From Pseudonocardia alaniniphila (GTDB lineage Bacteria; Actinomycetota; Actinomycetes; Mycobacteriales; Pseudonocardiaceae): a DNA stretch of 64,000 bases. A program made the translations under genes and the position numbers. A model generated the notes under the pieces. It was not told where the DNA came from, searched no databases, and saw only the letters and a list, made by a program, of their open reading frames with translations. Positions 8,538 through 18,789 of this stretch are shown here, in pieces (the stretch's first letter is position 1; each line of letters opens with the position of its first letter). The stretch spans positions 277,974 to 341,973 of the forward strand of contig NZ_JAKXMK010000007.1 in the NCBI RefSeq assembly GCF_022524485.1, read 5' to 3'.

Positions 8538-10496
8538 ATGACCACCGCAACGCCCCGTTCCGGCTCGGTCCCCGGACCGTCCGGACCGAAGCCGGCGCCG
8601 CCGCCGGGCCGCCAGGGTGCCCAGCCCGGCTCGGGCCCCGCTCAGCCGGCGTCGGCGCAGACCGTCCCCGGTCCGCGCTTCGACCGTGTACCGATGACCG
8701 GCGCACAGTCGCTCGTCCGCTCCCTCGAGGAGCTGGGCTGCGAGGTCGTATTCGGTATTCCGGGAGGCACGATCCTTCCCGCGTACGACCCGCTGCTCGA
8801 CTCGACGCGCGTGCGCCACGTGCTCGTGCGTCACGAGCAGGGCGCGGGGCATGCGGCCGAGGGGTACGCGCAGGCCACCGGCAAGGTCGGCGTCTGCATG
8901 GCGACGTCGGGGCCGGGTGCCACGAACCTCGTCACGCCGATGGCCGACGCCTACATGGACTCGGTCCCGATCGTCGCGATCACCGGCCAGCAGACGCGCG
9001 CGCTGATCGGCACCGACGCGTTCCAGGAAGCCGACATCACCGGCATCACCATGCCGGTGACCAAGCACAACGTTCTCGTGAAGGACGCGACGGAGATCCC
9101 GCGCGCGATCGCGGAGGCGTTCCACCTGGCATCCACGGGCCGACCCGGCCCCGTCCTGGTGGACATCCCGAAGGACGTGCTGCAGGAGCGCACCACGTTC
9201 TCCTGGCCGCCGGAGTTCAAGCTCCCCGGCTACCGGCCCACCACGCGGCCGCACGGCAAGCAGATCCGGGAGGCCGCCAAGCTGATCAGCTCGGCGCAGC
9301 GACCGGTGCTCTACGTCGGCGGCGGCGTCCTCAAGGCAGAGGCCTCGGCCGAGCTCCTGGAGCTGGCGGAGCTCACCGGCATCCCGGTGGTCACCACCCT
9401 GATGGCCCGCGGCGTCTTCCCGGACAGCCACCGCCAGCACGTCGGGATGCCCGGCATGCACGGCACGGTCACCGCGGTGGCGGCCATGCAGGAGTCCGAC
9501 CTGCTCGTCGCACTCGGGGCGCGCTTCGACGACCGGGTCACCGGTCATCTCGCGAGCTTCGCGCCCGACGCTGCGGTCGTGCACGCCGACATCGACCCGG
9601 CCGAGATCTCCAAGAACCGCCGGGCCGACGTCCCGATCGTCGGGGACGCCAAAGAGGTCATCGCCGAGCTCATCGACGCGCTGCACGTCGAGCGGGCCGA
9701 GCGCGGCCAGACCGATCTCACCACGTGGTGGAAGAGGCTCGACGGGCTGCGCTCCACCTACCCGCTGGGCTACGACTGGCCCGCCGACGGCTCGCTGTCG
9801 CCCGAGTACGTGATCGAGCGGATCGGCCAGACCGCAGGTCCGGACGCCGTCTACGTGGCGGGGGTCGGGCAGCACCAGATGTGGGCCGCGCAGTTCGTCC
9901 GGTACGAGAAGCCGCGCACGTGGCTCAACTCCGGGGGCCTCGGCACCATGGGCTACGCGGTGCCTGCGGCGATGGGCGCGAAGATGGGCCGCCCGGACAC
10001 GGTGGTGTGGGCCATCGACGGCGACGGCTGCTTCCAGATGACCAACCAGGAGCTCGCCACCTGCGTGCTCGAAGGCATCCCGATCAAGGTCGCCGTCATC
10101 AACAACGGCAACCTCGGCATGATCAGGCAGTGGCAGACGCTCTTCTACTCGGAGCGCTACTCCCAGAGCGACCTCGGCACGCACAAGCACCGCATCCCCG
10201 ACTTCCTGCTGCTCGCCGAGGCGATGGGCTGCGTCGGGCTGCGCGCGGAGTCCCAGGACGAGGTCGATGCCGTCATCCAGCAGGCCATGGAGATCAACGA
10301 CCGGCCGGTTGTGATCGACTTCGTGGTCGGCGCCGACGCCCAGGTGTGGCCCATGGTCGCAGCGGGCACCGGCAACTCCGAGATCATGGCGGCCCGCAAC
10401 ATCCGGCCGTTGTTCGACACCGACGAGATCGTCGCCGACGACGCCGGCACCGGCGCCGTCACGGCAGAGGCCATGAGGCAGGGTGAGGAAGAGTGA
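8538..10496 (+). CDS. ilvB: Acetolactate synthase large (catalytic) subunit IlvB
   Basis: A 652-residue ThDP- and FAD-dependent enzyme that condenses two pyruvates, or pyruvate with 2-oxobutyrate, in the first common step of valine/leucine and isoleucine synthesis. The catalytic Glu is in [19 protein letters not shown] and the ThDP-Mg motif runs from GDGCFQ to AVINNGNLG. An N-terminal Pro/Gly-rich extension of about 50 residues precedes the conserved core starting at [18 protein letters not shown] 8538 follows GGAGCTGCCGCAG; a later start at the core ATG is less likely. The stop overlaps the ilvN start by four bases. Expression is probably set by the leader-peptide attenuator upstream. Confidence 0.97.
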   Translation: MTTATPRSGSVPGPSGPKPAPPPGRQGAQPGSGPAQPASAQTVPGPRFDRVPMTGAQSLVRSLEELGCEVVFGIPGGTILPAYDPLLDSTRVRHVLVRHEQGAGHAAEGYAQATGKVGVCMATSGPGATNLVTPMADAYMDSVPIVAITGQQTRALIGTDAFQEADITGITMPVTKHNVLVKDATEIPRAIAEAFHLASTGRPGPVLVDIPKDVLQERTTFSWPPEFKLPGYRPTTRPHGKQIREAAKLISSAQRPVLYVGGGVLKAEASAELLELAELTGIPVVTTLMARGVFPDSHRQHVGMPGMHGTVTAVAAMQESDLLVALGARFDDRVTGHLASFAPDAAVVHADIDPAEISKNRRADVPIVGDAKEVIAELIDALHVERAERGQTDLTTWWKRLDGLRSTYPLGYDWPADGSLSPEYVIERIGQTAGPDAVYVAGVGQHQMWAAQFVRYEKPRTWLNSGGLGTMGYAVPAAMGAKMGRPDTVVWAIDGDGCFQMTNQELATCVLEGIPIKVAVINNGNLGMIRQWQTLFYSERYSQSDLGTHKHRIPDFLLLAEAMGCVGLRAESQDEVDAVIQQAMEINDRPVVIDFVVGADAQVWPMVAAGTGNSEIMAARNIRPLFDTDEIVADDAGTGAVTAEAMRQGEEE

Positions 10497-11005
10497 TCGA
10501 ACGGCACACCCTGTCGGTGCTCGTCGAGGACAAGCCGGGGGTGCTCGCCCGGATCTCGGGCCTGTTCTCCCGGCGAGGTTTCAACATCGAGTCGCTCGCC
10601 GTGGGACCCACCGAGCACCCGGACATCTCGCGGATGACGATCGTCGTTGCCGTCGACGAGTTTCCGCTCGAGCAGGTCACCAAGCAGCTCAACAAGCTCG
10701 TGCACGTGATCAAGATCGTGGAGCTGGAGCCGGCAGCGTCCGTCCAGCGCGAACTTCTGTTGGTCAAGGTGCGCGCCGACCCCGGCGTGCGCAGCCAGGT
10801 GCTCGAGATCGTCAACCTGTTCCGCGCGAAGGCGGTGGACGTGACACCGGAGGCACTGACGATCGAGGCCACCGGAACCGCTGAGAAGCTGAGCGCGCTG
10901 CTCAAGAACCTCGAGCCCTTCGGTATCCGCGAGATGGTGCAGTCGGGGATGGTGGCCGTCGGCCGCGGTCCCCGCTCGATCACCGCCGCCGCTGCCATCC
11001 GTTAG
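10493..11005 (+). CDS. ilvN: Acetolactate synthase small (regulatory) subunit IlvN
   Basis: A 170-residue ACT-domain protein that activates IlvB and confers valine feedback inhibition. The N-terminal ACT domain has [20 protein letters not shown] and [12 protein letters not shown], and a second ferredoxin-like domain follows ([19 protein letters not shown]). Length is usual for the family. It starts at GTG within GTGA shared with the ilvB stop, so translation is coupled, giving the two subunits in the ratio needed for the holoenzyme. Confidence 0.96.
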   Translation: MIERHTLSVLVEDKPGVLARISGLFSRRGFNIESLAVGPTEHPDISRMTIVVAVDEFPLEQVTKQLNKLVHVIKIVELEPAASVQRELLLVKVRADPGVRSQVLEIVNLFRAKAVDVTPEALTIEATGTAEKLSALLKNLEPFGIREMVQSGMVAVGRGPRSITAAAAIR

Positions 11006-12040
<1,035 letters not shown>

Positions 12041-12056
12041 GCCCCCCGCCCAGCGC

Positions 12057-12105
12057 CGCGAACGGCACTCTCGCCCGACAGGTCGGTGCGAGAGTGCCGT
12101 TCGCG
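12057..12105. terminator. Bidirectional hairpin between ilvC and IPT/TIG gene
   Basis: CGCGAACGGCACTCTCGC (12057-12074) and its perfect complement at 12088-12105 form an 18-bp stem, with an inner CCGAC/GTCGG extension. There is no T tract, but it sits exactly between the convergent stops of ilvC and the IPT/TIG gene, so it probably ends both transcripts. Confidence 0.6.
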
Positions 12106-12113
12106 CTTTCCGG

Positions 12114-13640
12114 TTAGATCTCCGGTGGTGGCACGTACTCGTACGGCAGCCCGTTGCTGGTGCCGCCCGGCGTCGTGACCGTCACCTGGACAGTGCCTGT
12201 ACCCGCTGGTGCTGTCGCAACGATCTGGCTGTCGGACAGCACCGTGAACGCAGCGGGTGCAGCGCCGAACTGCACCGCGCTCGTGAAGGTCAGGCCGGAA
12301 CCGCTGATCGTCACCGAGGTCCCACCGGCCTGCGGGCCTGCGGTCGGCGCCAACGCGGTGATCACAGGAGCAGCAACATAGGCGTACGGAGCACCGGTGC
12401 TCGTGCCGCCCGGGGCCGTGACGACGACGTCGGCCGTGCCGGGCGCGTGCGCCGGCGCAGTAGCCGTGATCTGGGTGTCCGAGTCCACGGTGAACGCGGT
12501 GGCGAGTGTGCCACCGAAGGTCACCGAGGTGGCCCCCGTGAACCCGGTACCGGTGATCGTCACGACTGTGCCACCTGAAGCGGGCCCTTGATCAGGGGAC
12601 AGCTGCGTGATCACAGGAGCGTTCAGGTAGAAGAACGCCACGTTGTTGTTGCTGCTTCCGCTTGGTGTGGTGACCACGACGGGAGCCGTGCCGGCTGCGT
12701 GCACCGGCGTGGTCGCGGTGATCTGAGTGGCGGAGTTGACCATGAAGCTGGTGGCCGGTGTTCCGCCGAAGGTCACCGCGGTGGCGCCGGTGAACCCCGA
12801 GCCGGTGATCGTCACGACCGTTCCACCGGTGGTGGGTCCGGACGACGGCACGACGCTGGACACGATCGGGCCCGCGGGCGCCTGGTAGGCGAAGTTCGCG
12901 GGGTTGCTCGTGCCACCGGGCCCGGTCACCGTCACCTGGACGACACCCGCCGCGTGTGCAGGTGCGGTGGCGGTGATCTGGGTGGCGGAGTTGACCGTGA
13001 ACGTGGTGGCCGGTGTTCCACCGAAGCTCACCGCGGTGGCGCCGGTGAACCCGGAGCCGGTGATCGTCACGATCGTTCCACCGGTGGTGGGGCCGGCAGA
13101 TGGGACGATGCTGGTGATCACGGGCGCGGCGGGCGCCTGGTAGACGAAGTTCACCGGGTTGCTGGTGCCGGTGGGCCCCGTGACCGTGACCGCGACGGTG
13201 CCTGCGGCGTGTGCGGGTGTGGTGGCGGTGATCTGGGTGGCGGAGTTGACCGTGAAGGTGGTGGCCGGCGTTCCGCCGAAGCTCACCGCGGTGGCGCCGG
13301 TGAACCCGGAGCCGGTGATCGTGACGACGGTGCCACCGGTGGTGGGACCTGTCGCCGGGGCGATGCTGTTGATGACGGGCGGCGTGGTGGTGCCCTGGTA
13401 GATGATGTTCACGGCGTTGCTGGTGCCGGTGGGCCCGGTCACGGTGACGCCGGCGATGCCCGCGGCGCGCGCGGGCGTGGTGGCGGTGATCTGGGTGTCG
13501 GAGTTGACCGTGAACGTGGTGGCAGGCGTGCCGCCGAAGCTGACGGCGGTGGCGCCGATGAATCCGGTGCCGGTGATCGTGACGACGGTGCCACCGGTGG
13601 TGGGGACGATTGACGGGACGACAGTCAATACCGTAGGCAT
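12114..13640 (-). CDS. Protein of six tandem IPT/TIG domains
   Basis: A 508-residue protein made almost entirely of six immunoglobulin-like IPT/TIG repeats of about 84 residues, each opening with a P-x-x-GP-x-x-GGT-x-V-x-ITG-x-GF motif and ending near GTSN-x-x-x-F-x-Y. The ATG at 13640 (MPTVLTVVPS) was chosen because the neighbouring paralogue also begins directly on its first domain; frame continues upstream to 13754 but that part is basic and unlike any domain. There is no signal peptide, transmembrane helix or sorting motif, although IPT/TIG domains are usually extracellular adhesion or carbohydrate-binding modules. Function unknown. Confidence 0.75.
   Translation of the reverse strand: MPTVLTVVPSIVPTTGGTVVTITGTGFIGATAVSFGGTPATTFTVNSDTQITATTPARAAGIAGVTVTGPTGTSNAVNIIYQGTTTPPVINSIAPATGPTTGGTVVTITGSGFTGATAVSFGGTPATTFTVNSATQITATTPAHAAGTVAVTVTGPTGTSNPVNFVYQAPAAPVITSIVPSAGPTTGGTIVTITGSGFTGATAVSFGGTPATTFTVNSATQITATAPAHAAGVVQVTVTGPGGTSNPANFAYQAPAGPIVSSVVPSSGPTTGGTVVTITGSGFTGATAVTFGGTPATSFMVNSATQITATTPVHAAGTAPVVVTTPSGSSNNNVAFFYLNAPVITQLSPDQGPASGGTVVTITGTGFTGATSVTFGGTLATAFTVDSDTQITATAPAHAPGTADVVVTAPGGTSTGAPYAYVAAPVITALAPTAGPQAGGTSVTISGSGLTFTSAVQFGAAPAAFTVLSDSQIVATAPAGTGTVQVTVTTPGGTSNGLPYEYVPPPEI
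12160..13620. repeat. Near-identical tandem DNA repeats coding for IPT/TIG domains
   Basis: A segment reading GTGATCGT(C/G)ACGA on the plus strand, followed by CCACCGGTGGTGGG, recurs near 12555, 12807, 13060, 13316 and 13574, a period of about 252-258 bases. The three or four central units are much more alike in DNA than the terminal ones, pointing to recent unequal crossing-over within the gene. Confidence 0.7.
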
Positions 13641-14055
13641 GGCTGCCTCACTGGGCTGACGGCGCCCGAAGGCACCATGGTTGCGCTGGTCACGATTCCT
13701 TTTCTCCCACGATTCGTGTGCTTGCTGCTTATCGCTATGAGGCATGGTGGGCATGCGTCGACCGCGCGCCGCGGCGGTGGCGACGGCGCGGAGCCGACCA
13801 GAGCACTTCCTATTTGAATATTTGCGCGAGCACCTTCCCTGTCGATGGGCGGTCGGTGTGCATTCTTGCTGAAATCGCCGCGGCCTCGGGCGGTGCGGCG
13901 GAAGGAGCGCCGGGCCCCGGCGGGCCGTCGGCGGGTGTTCTATTCGTGCACAACGGGGTCGATCAGTCGGAATCGGCGCGATGCACCGAGCGGCCGAGGG
14001 TGATGAATCGAGGGGCCGCCGATGTGTGCGGCGTCCCCTCGATTCATCAGGTACC
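13641..14055. other. Intergenic region between the two IPT/TIG genes
   Basis: 415 bases hold the 5-prime side of the six-domain gene and the 3-prime side of the three-domain gene. The middle (about 13790-13880) is richer in A and T than its surroundings and may contain the promoter of the six-domain gene. The only clear element is the hairpin at 14001-14049. No coding frame with credible codon use was seen. Confidence 0.5.
14001..14049 (-). terminator. Hairpin terminator after the three-domain IPT/TIG gene
   Basis: TGATGAATCGAGGGG (14001-14015) and its perfect complement at 14035-14049 form a 15-bp stem, with further GC pairing inside. It begins seven bases after the stop of the minus-strand gene ending at 14056, so it is very probably its terminator. 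Confidence 0.65.
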
Positions 14056-14793
14056 TCAGATGCCAGGTCCGGCGACGTAGGTGAAACCGTCCTCCAGCGT
14101 GGCGCTGCCGCCCGTGGTCGTCACGACCACGTCAACCGCCCCGGCGGCCCCGGCCGGTGTGGTCGCGCTGACCTCCGTCGGGGAGATGACGACGAAGCTG
14201 GCAGGCGTGCCGCCGAACGTCACCGAGCTGGTGGTCGTGAGACCGGTGCCGGTGATGGTGACGCCCGTTCCGCCGGCCGTCGGGCCCGAGTCGGGGTCGA
14301 TGGTCGCGACGGTCGGTGCGACCACGTACTCGTAGGACAGGCCGTTGGTGCTGCCGCCGGGCGTCACCACCGTGACCGGCACCGAGCCGGTGCCGGCCGG
14401 AACCGTCACCACGATCGAGCCGGAGTTGTTGGCGGTGATGGTCCCGGCGTTGGCCCCGAAGGTCACCGAGGTCGCCCCGTTCAGGTTGGAACCGGTGATG
14501 GTGACCGAGTTGCCCCCCGCCTCGACGCCCGAGGTGGGGCTGAGGGCGAACTTGGCCGGCGGCTCGAGGTAGAAGTAGGACAGCGGATTACTGGTGCCGC
14601 CCGGAGTGGTGACGGTGACGCCCACGACGCCGTGACCGGCCGGGCTGGTCACGTTGATCTGGGTCGGCGTGTTCGCCGTGATCGTCCCCAGGTTCGCGCC
14701 GAATCGGACCGCGCTCGCATTCGCGAGATTGGTACCGGTGATCACCACGGCCGTGCCTCCGGCACTGGAGCCCTGGTTGGGGGAAATGGGCAT
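14056..14793 (-). CDS. Protein of three tandem IPT/TIG domains
   Basis: A 245-residue paralogue of the neighbouring gene with three IPT/TIG repeats. Domain openings are NQGSSAGGTAVVITGTNL, TSGVEAGGNSVTITGSNL and DSGPTAGGTGVTITGTGL. The first Met lies at the start of domain one, so there is no room for a signal peptide. It ends FTYVAGPGI. Compared with the six-domain protein the repeats are more diverged from one another, so the two genes expanded separately. Function unknown; a structural or surface role by an unconventional export route is one possibility. Confidence 0.75.
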   Translation of the reverse strand: MPISPNQGSSAGGTAVVITGTNLANASAVRFGANLGTITANTPTQINVTSPAGHGVVGVTVTTPGGTSNPLSYFYLEPPAKFALSPTSGVEAGGNSVTITGSNLNGATSVTFGANAGTITANNSGSIVVTVPAGTGSVPVTVVTPGGSTNGLSYEYVVAPTVATIDPDSGPTAGGTGVTITGTGLTTTSSVTFGGTPASFVVISPTEVSATTPAGAAGAVDVVVTTTGGSATLEDGFTYVAGPGI

Positions 14794-15240
14794 GACAAAA
14801 CCCTCGCTTCAACCTCTGGGATTGGGAATTCGCCGAATGGGAGAACGTGCCTCGAGAATTGGGCGACGAGACGGGAGTCGCCGCCGGGTCTTGAGACAGT
14901 CCTGTCTGCGGCAGGCGAAACTCTACCGGGTGAATCAAGCACTATGAAGGAGCCCGGCAGAATACATCTATTCGGCGCAAGGTGATCATTTCCATGCACG
15001 CACGGTTCGGGGGTGTTCAGCCGAACGGCGTAGCCGCGGGCAGCTGGGCGGCCTCGGGGAAAGTTTCGATCACCGCCTGTGCTGGCGTCCTGGCAAATGT
15101 GCCTGACATTTTGTCGGCGAAACAGTAGGAACCCGTTTCAAGCGAGGTGGCGCAGTTTCATGCAACGGCACGATTCGTTTCGGCCGATCGTGCGGATGCT
15201 CGCGCAAATCGCGCTCCGCGGTGGCCGGCCGGGTGTCGCG
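14794..15240. other. Intergenic region upstream of IPT/TIG genes
   Basis: 447 bases without a credible gene. Base composition is more A+T-rich than the coding DNA around it (for example near 14810-14850, 14935-15000 and 15100-15185), as expected for the promoter region of the minus-strand IPT/TIG genes. No strong hairpin, repeat or RNA gene was recognised. Confidence 0.5.
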
Positions 15241-15720
15241 TCAGGCGTAGGCGCCCGGGCGCACGATCATCAGCACGACGACGATCGCCCACAGCAGGTT
15301 GTAGATCCCGGCGGTCATGCTCAGCTTGCGCAGCCGCGTGCCGTCGTCCGGAGCGGCGAGCGCGTCGCGTTGCCGTGGGTAGATCTGCAGTGCCAGCAGC
15401 AGTCCCGCGGCCGCGGTGAGGACCATGGAGATCATGATCCAGATCTCTCCCATGCGGCCTTGCGCGATGGCGAGTGCGATTCCCACGGCGGGGACCACGA
15501 TCCCGAAGATGCCGTAGACGCGTGTGATGCGGTGCAGTGCGAGTGCGACGGCGCGGCTGCGCTCGTCCGAACCCTCTGGCGCGCTCTCGCCTGCCGTCGC
15601 TCCTGCGCCGACCGACGCGAGGACGGGCGCGTAGCGCGGGAAGAGGCTCGTGGCGACGGCCGACCCCCCGACGAAGACGATGCCGGCGAGCACGTGTACC
15701 GACAGCAGTAGACCTTCCAT
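15241..15720 (-). CDS. Small four-helix membrane protein
   Basis: A 159-residue protein with four hydrophobic spans (about residues 4-24, 66-86, 91-111 and 134-154). The first contains LLLSVHVLAGIVFVGGSAVATSLFP, the layout of the DUF2269/CopD-like membrane proteins whose first helix carries a conserved His. Role unknown. ATG 15720 lies 17 bases from the first of two palindromes that fill the gap to the MarR gene upstream on the same strand, so it is probably the regulated target of that MarR protein and may also be read through from it. Confidence 0.65.
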   Translation of the reverse strand: MEGLLLSVHVLAGIVFVGGSAVATSLFPRYAPVLASVGAGATAGESAPEGSDERSRAVALALHRITRVYGIFGIVVPAVGIALAIAQGRMGEIWIMISMVLTAAAGLLLALQIYPRQRDALAAPDDGTRLRKLSMTAGIYNLLWAIVVVLMIVRPGAYA

Positions 15721-15736
15721 CGATCCCCCCAGATCA

Positions 15737-15755
15737 CCTTCAGCTTTCCTGAAGG
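15737..15755. promoter_or_regulatory. Palindromic operator 1, probable MarR site
   Basis: CCTTCAG-N5-CTGAAGG is a perfect inverted repeat, 17 bases upstream of the membrane protein start at 15720. Its core CTTCAG-N5-CTGAAG is identical to that of operator 2, with centres 28 bases apart. Confidence 0.6.
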
Positions 15756-15763
15756 CTAGCAGG

Positions 15764-15784
15764 AGCTTCAGGGAGGCTGAAGCT
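15764..15784. promoter_or_regulatory. Palindromic operator 2, probable MarR site
   Basis: AGCTTCAG-N5-CTGAAGCT is a perfect inverted repeat with the same core as operator 1. It lies between the MarR gene stop (15795) and operator 1, in the stretch that must contain any separate promoter for the membrane protein gene. Confidence 0.6.
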
Positions 15785-15794
15785 GTGGCCGGGA

Positions 15795-16232
15795 TCAGTC
15801 TCCGAACGCGGCGCGCACGGCGTCGCCGACCTGTCGGAGGATGGGGTCGGCGTCGGCGCCGAACAACCGGCCGTCCACGTCGGACACTGCGGTCATCGCC
15901 TGCTCGAGCAGCCGGGAGCCCGCAGGCGTGAGCTCGATGGTGGAAGCGGCTCCGGCGCGCGCGGTGTTGTCCCGCACGAGCCCCGCGCCTGCCAGCGTCT
16001 TCACGGCTGCGTGGATGCTCTGGACGCTGATCCCCGACATCCGCGACAGATCGCTGAACGATGCCCCGGGCACCCCGGCGATGTGCCCGAGGAGTCCGAG
16101 CCTGCTGACCGTCAGTCCGAGCGGCGCGAGTGCGGTGCCCAGTTCGGTCTCGATCCGGTGTGCCAGCGTGAGCAGCACGATCGACGTGCTGGTCGGCGGC
16201 GGAGCCGGACGGGCGTCGTTCTCCGTGGTCAC
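15795..16232 (-). CDS. MarR family transcriptional regulator
   Basis: A 145-residue winged-helix protein. The segment LGLTVSRLGLLGHIAG precedes the DNA-binding helix-turn-helix (FSDLSRMSGISVQSIHAAVK) and the wing (GLVRDNTARAGAASTIELT), the MarR order. GTG 16232 gives MTTENDARPAPPP; a GTG at 16250 is also possible, and the frame is open further upstream but not MarR-like. It is 74 bases upstream of the four-helix membrane protein gene, and that gap holds two copies of a CTTCAG-N5-CTGAAG palindrome, its likely binding sites. Ligand unknown. Confidence 0.8.
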   Translation of the reverse strand: MTTENDARPAPPPTSTSIVLLTLAHRIETELGTALAPLGLTVSRLGLLGHIAGVPGASFSDLSRMSGISVQSIHAAVKTLAGAGLVRDNTARAGAASTIELTPAGSRLLEQAMTAVSDVDGRLFGADADPILRQVGDAVRAAFGD

Positions 16233-16513
16233 CTGTCCAGTCTTCAGCACCGCTCCGGGCCCGGTCGTGACGCTGTGCAGCCCGGACTGCTCGCTGCGGG
16301 TTCGAGGCGCGGCGCAGAACGGACGATCGCGCGCCGCGAGATCCACCCGTTCGTGTCTGGTGACCGACTCGATTGCTCCATCGGTAGGACCGGACGAGTG
16401 AGACGTTCCCCCGTTCATCCTGTTGCGCGGCCCACGCCGCAGCGCCCTGGGCACCGTGCCGCATCTACCATCGGGAGCGTCCCAGCCGTCGATTCGGGGA
16501 GCACACAACCGCC

Positions 16514-18121
16514 GTGAGCACCGCAGCCACCCGCCCCGTCGTCCTGATCGCCGAGAAGCTCGCGCCGTCCGCGATCGCGTGTCTGGGCGAAGAGGTCGAG
16601 ATCCGCAGCGTGGACGGCACCGATCGCCCCGCGCTGCTGAGTGCCATCGCCGGCGCCGACGCGCTCCTCGTGCGTTCGGCCACCAAGGTCGACGCCGAAG
16701 CGCTCGCCGCCTCCAGCCGACTCAAGGTCGTGGCCAGGGCCGGCGTCGGACTGGACAATGTGGACGTCCCTGCCGCCACCGCCCGTGGCGTCATGGTCGT
16801 CAACGCGCCCACGTCCAACATCGTCTCCGCCGCCGAGCACGCCGTCGCGCTGCTGCTGGCCGCCGCCCGGCGGATCCCCGCTGCCGACGCGAGCCTGCGT
16901 GCCGGGCAGTGGAAGCGCAGCTCATACACCGGCGTCGAACTCAACGGCAAGCTCGTCGGCATCGTCGGCCTGGGCAAGATCGGCCAGCTCGTGGCCCAGC
17001 GCCTCGCCGCGTTCGGTGTCGAGCTGATCGCCTACGACCCCTACGTCGCGCCGGCCCGCGCGGCGCAGCTCGGTATCGAGCTCGCGAGCCTCGAGGAGCT
17101 GCTGCGGCGCGCCGACGCCATCTCGATCCACCTGCCGAAGACCGCCGAGACGCTCGGGCTCATCGGCAAGGACCAGCTCGCGATCACGAAGCCTGGCGTG
17201 ATCATCGTCAACGCCGCGCGCGGCGGCCTGGTCGACGAGGACGCCCTGGCCGATGCCGTGCGCAGCGGTCACGTCGGCGCGGCGGGCATCGACGTGTACG
17301 TCACCGAGCCCACCACCTCGAGCCCGCTGTTCGAGCTGCCGCAGGTGGTCGTCACCCCGCACCTGGGTGCGTCCACCGACGAGGCGCAGGACCGGGCGGG
17401 CACCGACGTCGCCCGCTCCGTGCAGCTGGCGCTGGCCGGTGAGTTCGTGCCGGACGCGGTCAACGTGCAGGTCCGCGGCGTGGTCGGCGAGGAGGTCCGG
17501 CCGTGGCTGCCGCTCACGCAGAAGCTCGGCACGGTGCTGCACGCCGTCGCGGGCCGGCTGCCCAGCTCGGTCACGGTGGACGTCGCCGGTGAGCTGGCGT
17601 CCGAGGACGTCTCCGTGCTGGCGCTCGCCGCGCTGCGGGGCGTCTTCACCCACGTCGTCGAGGACCAGGTCACGTTCGTCAACGTGCCGAGCATCGCCGC
17701 GGAGCGCGGTGTGGAGGTCGAGGTGACCACCGCACCGGAGAGTGAGAACCACCGCAGCGTCGTGCAGCTGCGCGCCGCCATGCCCGACGGTGCCGCGGTC
17801 ACGGTGTCCGGCACGCTCACCGGGCGCTCCCAGGTGGAGAAGCTCGTCGAGGTCAACGGCCGCCACTTCGACCTGCGGGCCGAGGGCGACGTGCTGCTCC
17901 TGGAGTACGCCGACCGTCCCGGCGTGATGGGGCGGGTCGGCTCGCTCCTCGGCGAGGCCGCCGTCAACATCGAGGCAGCCCAGATCAGCCAGACCACCGA
18001 CGGCACCGACGCGATCATGCTGCTGCGTGTCGACCGCCCGGTCGACCCCGGCGTGCTGGAGCCGATCGGCGCCTCGGTGGGCGCGCGCACCACGCGGCTG
18101 ATCTCCTTCGAGAGCGACTGA
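16514..18121 (+). CDS. serA: D-3-phosphoglycerate dehydrogenase SerA
   Basis: A 535-residue NAD-dependent enzyme that oxidises 3-phosphoglycerate to 3-phosphohydroxypyruvate, the first step of serine synthesis. It is the long, type 1 form: catalytic and Rossmann domains (VGIVGLGKIGQLVAQRL near residue 155, NAARGGLVDEDAL, TPHLGAST), an intervening ASB domain (about 315-450) and a C-terminal ACT domain (LLEYADRPGVMGRVGSLLGE) for serine feedback. Start is GTG 16514 behind GGGGAGC. It lies between the ilv and leu genes as in mycobacteria. A hairpin at 18150 ends the transcript. Confidence 0.97.
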   Translation: MSTAATRPVVLIAEKLAPSAIACLGEEVEIRSVDGTDRPALLSAIAGADALLVRSATKVDAEALAASSRLKVVARAGVGLDNVDVPAATARGVMVVNAPTSNIVSAAEHAVALLLAAARRIPAADASLRAGQWKRSSYTGVELNGKLVGIVGLGKIGQLVAQRLAAFGVELIAYDPYVAPARAAQLGIELASLEELLRRADAISIHLPKTAETLGLIGKDQLAITKPGVIIVNAARGGLVDEDALADAVRSGHVGAAGIDVYVTEPTTSSPLFELPQVVVTPHLGASTDEAQDRAGTDVARSVQLALAGEFVPDAVNVQVRGVVGEEVRPWLPLTQKLGTVLHAVAGRLPSSVTVDVAGELASEDVSVLALAALRGVFTHVVEDQVTFVNVPSIAAERGVEVEVTTAPESENHRSVVQLRAAMPDGAAVTVSGTLTGRSQVEKLVEVNGRHFDLRAEGDVLLLEYADRPGVMGRVGSLLGEAAVNIEAAQISQTTDGTDAIMLLRVDRPVDPGVLEPIGASVGARTTRLISFESD

Positions 18122-18149
18122 CCCCTCCAGGTCAGCCTCGGACCGTGAC

Positions 18150-18176
18150 GACCGGTCGCCCGTGCGGCGATCGGTC
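18150..18176 (+). terminator. serA terminator hairpin
   Basis: GACCGGTCGCC (18150-18160) pairs with GGCGATCGGTC (18166-18176), 11 bp with one G-U, loop CGTGC, starting 28 bases after the serA stop. No T tract follows. Confidence 0.55.
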
Positions 18177-18238
18177 TCATCGGATCCGGTGGCGCCCCGG
18201 CGCCTGATCGGTCACCAGCGGCGAGCGTCGAACTGTTC

Positions 18239-18273
18239 CCCGCCGCGGCTTCGCAACCGCGAACCGCGGCGGG
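18239..18273. other. Second hairpin downstream of serA
   Basis: CCCGCCGCGG then TTCGC (18239-18254, one bulged C) pairs with the segment 18259-18273 to give a 15-bp stem with loop AACC. It may be a backup terminator; no T tract. Confidence 0.4.
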
Positions 18274-18789
18274 TCACAGCCGCTCCCGGCGTCCGCCCGG
18301 TGTCCGGCAAACCCTTGCCGACCTCCCCGAAGACGGCACCCGCGGCAGGCCGGGCAGCACCGTCAGGGTGTCGAGGCCTGTCCGCCGGCAGTTCGCCGCC
18401 GTAGCTGCGTGCGGCGCCGGTAGCGGCTCCGGTGGGAATCAGCAGCGCTCGACGCGGCGGGGCCGCGGCACGCTCGTGATGGCAGCGAGCAGTTCCTCAT
18501 GGGCGAACGGGTGAAGCTCTCTGACCTGCGACAACACGACCGGGGCAGTGACAGTGCCGACGTGACCGGCGGCTGCGTCCGGGGGTTGCGCGATGCCCAG
18601 CATCTGGGCGGGGCAGAATGGCCCGCATGGGGGCGTGTCGCGTCGGGAGTGGTTCCGGCGACATCGCTTCCGCATCAGTTCCACCCTATGGGGTGACCCC
18701 GATCGGATGGCGGAAAGCATAGCGGTCCCGTAGCAGCGGGTAACGTGCCCCCGGCTGCTCTCGGGCCAACTGGAGAGAGGACATCGGTA

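Larger units (their letters stand above)
18122..18789. other. 668-base gap between serA and leuB
   Basis: The first part holds two hairpins (18150-18176 and 18239-18273). A minus-strand frame from ATG 18603 to TGA 18439 (54 residues, containing VVLSQVRELHPFAHEELLAAI) has coding-like codons but no ribosome binding site and no recognised family; it could be a small gene or the end of a decayed one. The last 100 bases are less GC-rich and should contain the leuB promoter. Nothing else is supported. Confidence 0.4.

Noticed and set aside
12160..13620. Direct repeats as a possible CRISPR or mobile repeat
   Set aside because: The period of about 255 bases equals one IPT/TIG domain and the copies are coding.
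18499..18696. 65-codon plus-strand frame in the serA-leuB gap
   Set aside because: Codon use is not gene-like, and no ribosome binding site or family resemblance was found.
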